Shown here: positions 44,161 to 54,543 of the stretch, one piece after another
Numbering within the stretch: the stretch's first letter is position 1
Layout of the letters: the number at the start of each line of letters is the position of its first letter
DNA from: Falciphora oryzae
Taxonomy: Eukaryota; Ascomycota; Sordariomycetes; Magnaporthales; Magnaporthaceae
Direction: 5' to 3'
Length of the DNA: 64,000 bases
Assembly (NCBI GenBank): GCA_000733355.1
Contig: JNVV01000001.1
Location: 943,218 to 1,007,217, forward strand
Notes under the pieces: model-generated
Seen by the model: only the letters and a program-made list of their open reading frames with translations
Databases searched by the model: none
Told to the model about the DNA's origin: nothing
Position numbers and translations under genes: made by a program

Positions 44161-44898
44161 ATGGCCCTGCCTCCAAAATTTAGCGGCCACCGACTTCCCC
44201 TCGGAGATGTGACTGCCAGCGGCGGTCAGCAGGCGGTCCACACCGTAGAGCTGTTCTTGGACTTTGTGTGTCCATTCTCGGCAAGTGCGTTTGCCCGTCT
44301 TTTGCTGCCGGCGACAAAGGAGAGTCGTTGGTGCTAATGTGAGAACTGGTCTACCGACAACCTGCGTCTAGAGATGTTCGCCACGATCGCAAAGGACGTG
44401 GCCCCGTCACTGCGCAAGGACCCTCAGCTGGGCCCCAAGGTCCAGATCGTATTCCGACAGCAAGTCCAGCCGTGGCACCCATCCAGCACGCTCACGCACG
44501 AGGCGGCCGTGGCGGTCCTGAGGCTCGCGCCGTCGCGCTTCTGGGACTTCAGCGCGGCGCTCTTCGCGGCGCAGAAGGACTTCTTCGACGTGAGCGTCGC
44601 CAACGAGATGCGGAACCAGACCTACCGCCGCCTCGCGCGCCTCGCCGCCGAGAGCGCGGGCGTGGCCGAGGACGACGTGTTTGCCCTCCTGGCCGTGGCG
44701 GACAAGCCGGGCCCGGACGGCGCGCTCAACAGCGGCAACAGGACGACCGACGACCTCAAGGTCCTGGTCAAGATGGCACGCCTGGTGGGCGTACACGTCA
44801 GCCCCACTGTCATATTCGACGGCGTGGTTGCGTCCGAGGTGAGCTCGGGGTGGTCCGCGGGTGAGTGGATGGATTGGCTATCCAAGAAGACCTCGTAG
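44161..44898 (+). CDS. DsbA-like thioredoxin-fold protein, 216 aa
   Basis: Exons 44161-44284 and 44372-44898. The start ATG gives MALPPKFSGHRLPLGDV, then VELFLDFVCPFSAKMF, the strand-turn-helix of a thioredoxin fold. The C-terminal part has VGVHVSPTVIFDGVVASEV, containing the cis-Pro loop, and a final GEWMDWLSKK helix. The inserted all-helical region (ALFAAQKDFFDVSVANEMRN) is as in DsbA/2-hydroxychromene-isomerase relatives. The usual CxxC is CPFS, with only the first Cys, so disulphide exchange by a dithiol route is not expected. It may be a glutathione-dependent enzyme or chaperone. No signal peptide. Confidence 0.85.
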
Positions 44899-45253
44899 AC
44901 GGCAATATACGGGGAACCTTAGCGAGGTAGCTGTATACCTAATCTGGCACTTGGGACATGTATACGAGACATGACATGTGCTACGCATTCCAGTTCATGC
45001 CGTAGAAGGAGGTGGTTATCTCCAGCTCTCAGTTCTCATTCTGGTGATGTGTGCAGCATGAATGGCTAACCGGACGCCGTAAGTTTAGCTCCACCCACTG
45101 AATCAATTCAACACAGTTCCCAGCAGCACACATTGCTGCCCACCTTAGCGTTTAAGTGCGCAATTGGCTTTGCTGGCGGGAGCTCAACACTGCCAAGTTC
45201 GACTTCATCTCGACTGCACATACAGCACGGTCCTGATAACTCGCGCGGTCACC
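44899..45253. other. intergenic, tandem genes on the plus strand
   Basis: 355 bp between the DsbA-like stop and the TMEM70-like start. Nothing beyond presumed terminator and promoter is visible. Confidence 0.45.
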
Positions 45254-46213
45254 ATGCTGATCGCCCTCGGCTGTCGCCCGCCATCACTGGCGCCCGGTAG
45301 CCGTTTACTCTGCTCGCTCGCTCGCTCGGGTGGTCGCCTGGCCCAAAACGTCAACCGCCCTTTGAGACCCGTCACCTACGCCGCCGTCCCGATCCCCGTC
45401 CCGGCAGTTTCGCCACAGTCTCGCTCGGCTCGCCCTGCGCTAAGCACAAAGTCGAGTCCGCCGCCTTCCCCATCAGCAGGAAGGCCTGGGTCGAGCAGCC
45501 CCAAGGGCCTCCAGCCAGGAGGCCCCCATCGACTACCGCAGCCCCACATCCCGGCCCGGCTGCTCATCTACCATGGCTCTACAGCCCGCATCACTTTCCT
45601 GGCCTGTCTCAGGCTGGGCACGCTTTTCATCTGTGTCTTTTTCTGCCTCGCCGTCGCCCCTGCCTACTTGCGGGACTCTGGGGACAGCGAGGCGCTGTGG
45701 AAAGCCGGTGCCGGTTCGTGGTTCCCCTCATTTCTTGTCCCTGTCCTGTTGAGCCGGCTCTGCTAACAACCATGGCCACCATACCTCCTCTCAGCCGTGC
45801 TCTCTGGTCTTGTGCCTTTTGTCTTTGTCTATCTTTCCACATCGCCGTTTGTTGCATTCATCCATTTGCCCCTCCCTCCGTTTGCGAGGCAGAGCAAGGA
45901 GCTGCTGAAGAGGTTTGCTGCCAGCGTGCCTGACACCACTAGCCTCGAGATCACCACCATTAATCTCATCGGCAAGCCTCGCGTAACTCGTGTCCCTGTG
46001 GCGAGTCTGGCCCCTACGAGCGAGCGCTTCGGAATTGTTAACTACGTTGTTCGCCCCGGGCCAGCCTCACCTGGCCAGCCCTCTTCGGCTCGCTCGCTGC
46101 TAAGTCGTCCGCCAATCAAGTTCAGTATCCAGCACAACTCCCGTCGCGACGCCCGTGAGGCTTGGGTATGGGGCTCGGTTGCCGCCGCTATCTCCCGACG
46201 ATCCTCGACCTGA
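45254..46213 (+). CDS. TMEM70-like mitochondrial membrane protein, 290 aa
   Basis: Exons 45254-45707 and 45795-46213, intron GTGCCG...GCTAACAACC...TCAG. The N-terminal region (MLIALGCRPPSLAPGSRLLC to about residue 100) is rich in Arg, Ser, Pro and Ala and nearly free of acids, as in a mitochondrial presequence. RLLIYHGSTARITFLACLRL leads into TM1 (GTLFICVFFCLAVAPAYL) and TM2 (LSGLVPFVFVYLSTSPFVAF), then HLPLPPFARQSKELLKRFA and TTINLIGKPRVTRV. This is the arrangement of fungal TMEM70/186/223-like proteins, which act in respiratory-complex assembly. Family call is by pattern recall. An in-frame ATG at 45164 is less likely because 45254 has the better context (TCACCATG). Confidence 0.72.
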
Positions 46214-47074
46214 AAGGCTTCAGGAGCGAGATGCAATAACATACCCCGAAACATTCGTGTCTTTTTTTATACAGTTGATACCATGGAGTAACTTGCACAC
46301 TCCATCTTCTTTCCATGTGTCGTCAACCCGCTCTATCTCTCACCCTCCATCGTTTGCATGTGATTTCTCCCTTATCCAGCACGCCACACACACCAATCGG
46401 GACAGCTATATACGTACTACCCCTGGTACTTTTGCAAACCCCCAACGCCTCAATGCCAATGCCGGCCTATCCGCCATCAATGCGACCACGCCTGACATAT
46501 ATCGTAGGATTCAAGTGCGAGTCCCCGCGACCAGTTAGTAATAAAATAGAAGTCAAAGCAGCTTGCGTTTCTCTTGCTGTCGAGAAGGGAATGAATGAAA
46601 AGTAGATGAGTCCATGTACGCAAAGCAATGGTGTTGTTTTGTTAGACCAAAAACCCGGGTCGTTGCCAACCCTCGAGTATGCGAGTGCAGAACCAAATAA
46701 CCGACACATATCAAAAGGGAGACCTAGTGCTCTGAACACTAACCACAGGACTTTGGCGTACGCGACCGCCAGTTGAAAATCGGGGATCGACAAAACAGCA
46801 ATTCGCACAACAAGAAGAAGGGGGAACTAAATAAAAATACGAATCGTTTTCAAGAAAGAAGGGAACGTTGCATGCCGGGGTTGAGGGGATTTAAATAAGG
46901 GATAGAGGCGGCACGTGGACCTTTGGGTATCAAGGGAGAGAGGATGGAAATCGTAGCTCGATATCATAATGCGGCTGAGGCCGTTGCGGGTCCATCAATT
47001 CCGACAGGTAATCATAGGCATCGTAACAGTCGTGGTCGAGAACCGGGCGCCAGCCGCATGAACGCGGTGGCATC
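46214..47074. other. 860-bp convergent intergenic region
   Basis: Contains the 3' ends of the TMEM70-like gene (+) and the zinc cluster gene (-). No coding or repeat feature can be supported. Confidence 0.5.
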
Positions 47075-50000
47075 TCACCGGTGTTTCGCCAAGGATAGGC
47101 CGGTTGTATCGTAGTCCCAAGCCCGCTTCAGCCCGCCCTCGTAGACGCTTGCTACCGACTCCTGCCACATGGCCGGGGTGACAAAGGTCTGTACGGGGGC
47201 GTGCGTGGGGTAGGTCTGCGGCGGCGTCTGGTGCATGCTGTTGGGCATGGTCCCCTGCACGGCCTGGATATCCTGGATAGTGGGCACTTCGGGGGCACCT
47301 GGGAGTCCACTTAGAGACGTGTTCCGTCCGGCACTGGACACATGCTGAGGCTGGGGCGGGGGCTGGGGCGTACCGAAGGTCGTGTTCCACTGGCTGTTCA
47401 TCCACGGAGTCAGCAATGCCACTCATAAAAGCTCCTTGCGTCCCAGAGTCTGAGCCGGCCGAGGAAGAAGGGTGACTCACTCAAAAAGGCGGCTTGGGTT
47501 CCAGGTCGTGGCATCCGCCAGAGGGAGAGATTGCTGCTGTGGCATTCGAGGAGCCTGTGAGCCTGGCGCTCCCGACATCAAGGCCGCGGCCTGGGCAGCG
47601 GGCGACGAGTCTCCTGTTCCATCGCTGGGGCCTGCGGATATGGGAGGGGAGATTGGGTGGCTCATGTAACTGACTTGCGGGGGAGGCTGATGGGTCTGAT
47701 GCTGTGACTGCTGGCGGGGCGGCGTGAGCTGTTGCGTGCGCTGGCCGAGGGCCCGAGTGTCGAGCTGCGCGTGGTCCAAGATTCCTGGCTGGCGCCCACT
47801 GGCCGTCCGGGAGCCGGCCGACCTGGGCGGCGTTGCCGACGTCGAATGTGGGCTGCCGTACGGAAAGCTCGGTTTCAGGACAAAGGGCTTGCGAGTGTCG
47901 GCCGAGAAGGCCTCGCGCACCGCGTCCACCTGCCGTTGCATGTCCGGCATTGGCCACGCCGCCATGCACTTTTCCAGCAAGCGCATGTGCCGTGTGAAAT
48001 ACTCGCGGGCGTCCGAGTTCAGGTCAGGGTCGGGAGATGTGACGGCCACCTTGGAAGCCCCGCCGCGTGTCAGCACATCGATTGTCCAAGACAAGGAAAA
48101 AGGGACACGGGCGTCGCCAATTCCATGACGGGGGCGCAACCCGACTCACCAGATGTAGGACGATGCACGTCAGAATGGCATATATCGTGAAGTTTATGCC
48201 GCGCTGCATGCACTGCAACCCACCAAGACCAAAGGACCGCAGCACGGCCTCCTCCAACCGGCAGAGAAACTTGGCCGAGTTGTAGCAGACGAGCATGTGG
48301 TGTTTCCACTGGCCATCCCCGGTGGTTGGATCCAGACATTGAAGCTGCGGCCGGTGCAGCATGATTACGCTGAGGTAGTGATACGAGTGTAGGTTCCCAA
48401 TGAACGGCGAGGCGAGCCATGGCGACGAGCCGTCGGGCGGGAAGTTGACGGCTAGGTCCGAAGGTAGCTCGTTGAGCCATGCGTGCAGGAGCGGCGTAAG
48501 CTGGACGAACTCCGTGTCCAGCCCCCACTCACGGGGGTTCTTCCTCCTCACGCGTGCGTAAGTCCTGTTCATGCGAGCCACGTTGGCAACGACGCGCGTC
48601 AAATATGCCAGGTTACGAGACACATGGTACTCAGATTCATCGACGCCGGCGACGAGGCGCGGCACGCTCAGGTCAACCGTATCCTCCTTCACCGAAAGAT
48701 CAGTCCGCCCTGATAGTTATCCATGTTAGCCGTCCTGTTTGCCACGGTCCCAACCCCGGAGTTGACCCTTACCTTGAGGCGAGCCGATCATGACCTCGCA
48801 CACGAATATTGTTTGCCACAGCCGAGTTTTCATCAGGCATTCTGACGGGCTTGAGTTGCACGGATGTCCGTCCTGATGATCCAGGTAGTGTTCGTCCAAT
48901 CCCAAATCCTTACCCATCTGGACACAGTGAACGATAGCCATCCAGGATCGATAGTAATAGCCTCGCTTGGGGGCCGCTTCCCTGGCTTTCAAGACTATCA
49001 ACAGGGCCTGAAGGGTGCTGATCCGGGGGACGTCCATGAATGAATCCAGGTGACGGGTTGCGAGCGCGAGCCATTGCTGACCATCTCCAGGGTCGTCCGC
49101 GAGGCGCCCTGCGATGGCAAACACGGCCTCTAAAACCAAGGGAGACAGTGCGTCCCTGTTGTTGTGCCACTGGTCGTAGAACGCTATCTTGTCCAGGACC
49201 GGCACGTAGGGGTGCACGTGGGAGAAATACAGATCAAAGTAGTGAAGGGCGGTTTCGTCGTCCGGCATAAGCTCGGGAGGGATCCGAATCTTAAGGCCGG
49301 GTCCAGAAAGAAGAGGCGGCAACGAGCTTTTGTACTCGTCGTCATCACCGAGTACCGGCTCTTCCTCCAGCTCCTTGGACCGCATCTTGTTGTTGAGATA
49401 TGGCGCTGTAAGGGCATGTTAGCTAGCCAACCAGGCAGCGAGTGGTGGTTGATGGAGTAGACGGGCGCCAGCGCCAAAACCATTACCGGGATAGCCGGAG
49501 ACCTGTTTGGCGCAGAAACATACCTGTGCCAGCTTCGTTGAGCTTTAGCGGGCCGAGGAGATCTGCGAGATCCTGGCCCTGGGTGTCAGCGCAGTACGAG
49601 TCGGGCGGGGAGTTCGACCGTGTAGTCCGCTGCATTGGCGGCGTTGGAAAGACGTCGGGGGAGCCAAACGACGGATCGCCAAGCCCAACGGTAGGCGGGT
49701 TGTTGGTGTACTGGAGGGCAGCACCATGCGTTGAGCGCGTGTCTGTATAGCGAGACGGGTTGTACATGGCGCCGGATGAGTCGCCATATGCGGCTTGTGT
49801 AGTATATGCTTCACTGGCGGACGCGGCCGGCGCGACGGATGTGAAGAGCTGCTGCTGCTGCTGCTGACTGTCTGCGGGAGCATGGGCCAGTGCAGCGCCG
49901 GGCTGAGCCGAGGCATCATCGTAGTCAGACTGCAGCAGCTCGTACGCTTGGCCGTCGGCAGAGGTGCCATCAAGACCGTTTGGGCGAACGCAGTGCAGCT

Positions 50001-50734
50001 TGAGGCGGATGCAGGCGGAGCAGGGCCACGTATTCGTAGTTGCGGCGTCGCATTTTATCTTCCTCTGCAATTATTCGGCGTCAGCCTCCATCGGGCCATT
50101 GGAGCCGTTCCACGAGGACACCGTGAATACGGTCCACGACCAGAGCCGATATCTGGGGCAGGTTGTGAAAGCGAACGAGGCTACATAAGGGGCTAACCCG
50201 CAGCCTCGAGGAAACTATAGGGAAAAGGTCGTCACGTACACGTCTGCAACCCTCACATGCCCTCATCACTGTTGGAAATCAGTTTCAGTACATAATCCTG
50301 TAGCCCAGACCAAAAAAAAAAAAAAAAAAAAAGAATGCGGGATAGACCCGGTAGTGTCTGCTCCTGGCGTCTTGAGGGCAGGTGGAGTGTTGCTTACCCT
50401 TCAACCGTTTATGGCGGTTGTGCTCGTCCACGAAAACATAGTCTGGCAAGGTGTGATTATATATCGTTAGCCCAGACCTTCCTCTTTGGCAGCCAGCGCG
50501 TCTTGGCCCTCGTTGCACTCCCCCACCAACGTCCAGGCTACGCGCCTCGCGCAGAAATATTCCGGCGGACAGCATGTCGAAAATATAGCAGGATGGGAGA
50601 GTCGGGGGCGGAAGTTGGGTGGTGGGCGCACTCTTCTGTGTTTCCCTGGGCTGCCGGTAGGCCTGCTGTGGCGCAAAGGAGAAGTTGCTCATCTGGGCGC
50701 TCTGGAGGAGCACCCGGGGCTGATCGGCGGCCAT
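47075..50734 (-). CDS. Zn2Cys6 zinc cluster transcription factor, about 995 aa
   Basis: Exons (minus) are 50734-50398, 50268-50240, 50064-49524, 49405-48773, 48709-48150, 48049-47481 and 47393-47075. The zinc cluster is Cys117, 120, 127, 137, 140 and 147 (C-x2-C-x6-C-x9-C-x2-C-x6-C), read as MRACEGCRR joined to RKIKCDAATTNTWPCSAC. A six-Gln run and a Ser/Pro-rich linker follow. The fungal_trans domain lies around 330-650 (ALHYFDLYFSHVHPYVPVLD, YYYRSWMAIVHCVQMGKDLG, TRLWQTIFVCEVMIGSPQ). A Gln/Pro-rich tail closes with AWDYDTTGLSLAKHR. The first half of the zinc cluster is on a 29-nt exon. Exon 1 could contain a further in-frame 99-nt intron (50541-50443). The target pathway is unknown; cellulolytic regulators such as CLR-1 came to mind, but I cannot support that. 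Confidence 0.88.
50312..50332 (-). repeat. A21 (T21 on gene strand) homopolymer in zinc cluster intron 1
   Basis: A pure run lying about 45 bases before the acceptor of the 29-nt exon, where it could act as a polypyrimidine tract. The length may be inexact. Confidence 0.85.
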
Positions 50735-52763
50735 GCGGCGTTTGTTCAATGGGATGAGGAGCTCTAGCGAGATTCTGGGTCCGGCGACGTTCGGGCGAGA
50801 GGCTCGGCGTGCGGGTGTTGCAGCCCTAGCGGAGAGGCAAGGACGTGCCTACTGCATGCGACTTCGACTTTAGGAGCGACCTGCATCCGCGTGCGAACCG
50901 GGGGCACAGCCAGAAGATGGCGTCGAGGCCCAGGCCCAGGCTAACAAGGACTCGGTGGCGTGGTAGCTTCGGATCAGAAAGCAATGGCAGTCGGCTCGGT
51001 CGAGTGTGGGCGGGGCAGCAGGTATGGCGGATTCCGCACTCAGAATTGAGTCTGTTTGCTTGGGAGACCAAAAGGAGCGCGAGCAAGATGTCATGGGATT
51101 CCGGCGTTTGCGTACGGTGCAGCAGCGGTCGTGGTGAGTGGTAGTTTGGAACGTCTCGGGAACGGATCGAGCCGGTTCAGCGGTGATTCGTCGTGGGGGC
51201 AGGGCCAGTCGGGGACAAGTTTGCGTTCGCGCGCACCACCAGGGGGGCCACCACAGTCGTGGGCGCTTGGGCACAGGGGGACTTGTCTGGTGGACGATCG
51301 CCGTGCAGCGCGAGATTAGGAGATTGCGGTGCAGCGCCCGAGTTTTCCGTTTTCACGTGCGCGACAAGACCCGACAGTGCGGAAGTAGCGAGGGCGCTGT
51401 TATTAAATCAGGCTGGGGGTGCTGGGGGATTGCGCCAGTCCAGGCCTGGCTGACCGCTAGTATTTGATGGAGTGATGGCGGCGGCAGGACAGGTACCGAG
51501 GTTGCAGCGCAAGTGCGGAGGCGGTCGGTAGGGGAGGTATGCAAGTCACCGAGCAAGTCACCGGTGGCGTCGGCTGCGGGTACGTGTGCAGCAGACAGGC
51601 AGGTTGGCAGCCAAGGTCTCGGGGCTGCTGCTGTTAGTTGGCTGCTTGGGCTGGAGGTGCATGCACGACGTCTGGTGTGCGTGAGGCAGGAGAGGCGGCG
51701 CGCATGTCATCCCAAGACACGAGAGAAAGGGGAGAGGAGGCAAAAGACAGCCCGTCAATGCACACAACCAGCCGACGTCGTTAGTGGGCGACAGCAGGCT
51801 GACGGCTAGCAATGTTTCAGAAGGCTCGGATGTTTCCCGTCTGGTGTTCTCGTCCGCGGGTTCCTGGGGACTGGGAAGCAGGGCGCTCGCCTGCTGCGTT
51901 CGAAGGTACCGACCTAGGACCAGCCAGCTCGTACGCGCATGGAAACGGGGGGCGTGTGGCGGGGAGGGGCAGGCTAGGACATGGATGATTGGCCTCCAGG
52001 GCGGGAGATGAGAAAACCCGCTTGCAATTGGGATGGTGAGGGGAAGGGTGGACGAGGAAGAAAAAAAAAAAAAAAAAAAAGCTTCGAGAAGCATGATTGA
52101 CCCGGAACGGTAATAGCTCATATTGATTGCGCCCATCCGCAGACAAGGGGTGTCACAAAAGCACCGCACCACTACGTAGCCGCAGGAAACCGGCCATGAG
52201 AGACGCCAGGGGCGAAGATTACAACAATTTCAAGGGGGTGGGCGTCTTGGTATGGTTGCGTGGCACGCCCAAAACCTGGACAGAGAAAATTAATCCGGGC
52301 GATATGGAGGGCGACTTCCAGTCTCCAGCAAGTGCCATTACCAATCACCCAACAACCCGCTCTGGACAGACAGAGGGAGAGGTTGGTAGCACAGTCAACG
52401 GCATCCGGCCATCGACGGTCTGGCCAAGAAGGCCCGTAGCACCAAAGGTGGGGAGATGGCCTGGCGGGGGTTGCCTGTGGAGCCTGGCTGCTCGCCCCAG
52501 TGGCCTCCTCCCTGCACACGCACTGCCACCGTCCAAAGGGACTGTCCTGCACGCACCGAGATCGATCCGTTCGGTCCGATCAAGTAGGTGATAGGTACAG
52601 TACCGTGTACCCAGGTATGAACGAAGGGTGGGAGAGGAACCGGGTAGTAACACGTACCGGAGTAGAAACATGTACGCATAGAAAAAGTGGAAGCACAGAA
52701 AGGAAACAGGTGGAGGGGCGCGGAAAAGCAGCATGAGCATCTGTCAGGAGATGGGAACACGTC

Positions 52764-52796
<33 letters not shown>

Positions 52797-53073
52797 NNNN
52801 NNNNNNNNNNNNNNNNNNNNNNNNNNNNNNNNNNNNNNNNNNNNNNNNNNNNNNNNNNNNNNNNNNNNNNNNNNNNNNNNNNNNNNNNNNNNNNNNNNNN
52901 NNNNNNNNNNNNCACAGGCGGGCCCGGGACTCGACAAGCGACAACCCACCACCCGACCTCCATACATGCACTTGCGTGCGGTTCCATTGATATCTGTCGG
53001 TGACCCCTATTTTACTCGAGCACCACCTTTCCCAAACAAGCACACTAGAAGCAGCAGAGCACACACATCCGAA
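50735..53073. other. 2.3-kb divergent intergenic region with gap
   Basis: Upstream of the zinc cluster gene (-) and of CIAO2 (+). It contains A20 (52061-52080), A32 (52765-52796) running into an N gap (52797-52912), and open frames without domains. The zinc cluster gene may have a long 5' leader here, as regulators often do. No separate gene can be supported. Confidence 0.5.
52765..52912. other. A32 homopolymer followed by a 116-N assembly gap
   Basis: The gap starts directly at the end of a pure A run, so it is probably an assembly break at a homopolymer or at low-complexity sequence. Confidence 0.9.
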
Positions 53074-53855
53074 ATGCAGACATCCGGCCCCGATAATGCC
53101 AACCCGACCATCCTGAGCGTGACACAGCTGCCTTCGCGGGCGCGGCACGTGAGCGGGGTCGCGGGAGGGCCAGAATCAAAGTACGACAGCCTGCTGGCGT
53201 CCAGATCAACCGCCTCGTTCTGGGGCTTCTCTGACGTCCTGTCGTCGGACGAGGGAAGCGACTATGGCGCCGAGCCCATCGACGAGCAAGAGATTTACGG
53301 TCAGTGTGTGTCCCGCATCGCCGACCCCTGCCCCTTACCCTGCCCTCGCACTCTCGCTCGGGGTCTCAACCAGCCACTGCTACCACGAATGCTGCCATTT
53401 TTATTTTATTTTTATTTTTGCGATCCAAGTAAAATGGTTCGGCATCGCGTCTAACCCCGGATCATACAATTTAACGCCCTGCCACGCCCGCCACAGACCT
53501 GATATCCACAATCTCTGACCCGGAGCATCCCCATACCCTGGGCCAGCTCTCTGTCATAAACCTCCCCGACATCCATATCCTCCAAACCTCGGCCACCCTT
53601 GCCCAGGTGCTCGTCGAGGTTACGCCCACTATCACTCACTGCTCCCTCGCCACCGTTATCGGCTTAGCGGTCCGTGTTCGCCTAGAGCAGGCCCTGCCGC
53701 CGGGCTACCGCGTCGACGTCAGGATGAAGGCCGGTTCTCACGCCCAGGATGACCAGGTCAACAGGCAGCTGGCTGACAAAGAGAGGGTCGCCGCCGCCCT
53801 GGAGAACGACTCGCTGCGAAATATGCTCGACAAAATGATGGAAACCTGCGTCTGA
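53074..53855 (+). CDS. CIA2: MIP18/CIAO2 cytosolic iron-sulfur assembly protein, 194 aa
   Basis: Exons 53074-53299 and 53497-53855. N-terminal about 70 residues are disordered, ending EPIDEQEIYDLISTISDPEH, the start of the DUF59/MIP18 domain. It continues LGQLSVINLPDIHI, VEVTPTITHCSLATVIGLAV with the conserved reactive Cys, RVRLEQALPPGYRVDVRMK and NRQLADKERVAAALENDSL. With MET18 and CIA1, Cia2 forms the targeting complex that hands Fe-S clusters to nuclear and cytosolic enzymes. The 197-bp intron has a GTCAGT donor and is the longest in the window apart from unproven cases. The start lies only 161 bases after an assembly gap, so an upstream start cannot be wholly excluded. Confidence 0.92.
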
Positions 53856-54543
53856 GCCGCCACTCGGGTGCTCCGGCCGGATCACTCCGGAGCGTGCGCC
53901 CTGGGTGGGAACTCGGCCGAGATCTCGCACGCGCCTCCTCTTCGGCCGCGGCCGCTTGACTTTTCTAAGTTTGAGCCGTGGTGGCGCGCCGCCCCATCAG
54001 CTTACTACCTAGCACAAGTCTGCCGGGCCGAGGATGTGAGGCACGAGCACACAAGCCAACACATTTTTACGCCCCAGCAGCCTGCCAGTGCTTGCCTCCT
54101 GCCTGGCAGCTACCTTAATCAGATCTCTAGGCGATATCAACTGATCAAGCGCACCGCACTGGCTTTCGCTGGTGTCACATTGCGTCATTGGCGTTTTCTT
54201 GTGAGCGCCGAGGCGCATGGCGTACAGACAGGTCATGGTCGCATGGCACCATGGCTTAGCGGCAGGAAGACAATTTTGGACGAGATTATCGGGCAGATTA
54301 TCAACACAGAAACTAGGGGTGCCGCCGCTACCCACGCGATTTCCTTCTAGCACCCTGATGTGCATGAAATTTTCACAAGCCCCCGCCCATAACTGTTAGG
54401 GAGAATAAAAAGCAACAGCCACCAAAACAAAAATCGCTTTGTTAGGTTTGGGTTCCTGGTCCTCAAAAGCTTTCTATTCTGTCCCACCAACCACCCCACC
54501 ATATTCGCCACGACAGTGATACAAGCAAGGATGATGGTGCAAC
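53856..54543. other. convergent intergenic region
   Basis: 688 bp between the stops of CIA2 (+) and SNU114 (-). No coding or structural feature supported. Confidence 0.5.

Noticed and set aside
42620..46213. Secondary-metabolite cluster around the 2OG oxygenase
   Set aside because: No synthase, P450, methyltransferase or pathway transporter is nearby. The neighbours are an FRG1-like, a DsbA-like and a TMEM70-like gene, all housekeeping types.
51558..52172. 204-codon minus-strand open frame upstream of the zinc cluster gene
   Set aside because: Low-complexity translation including the poly-Phe product of an A20 tract. More likely a regulator leader or promoter.
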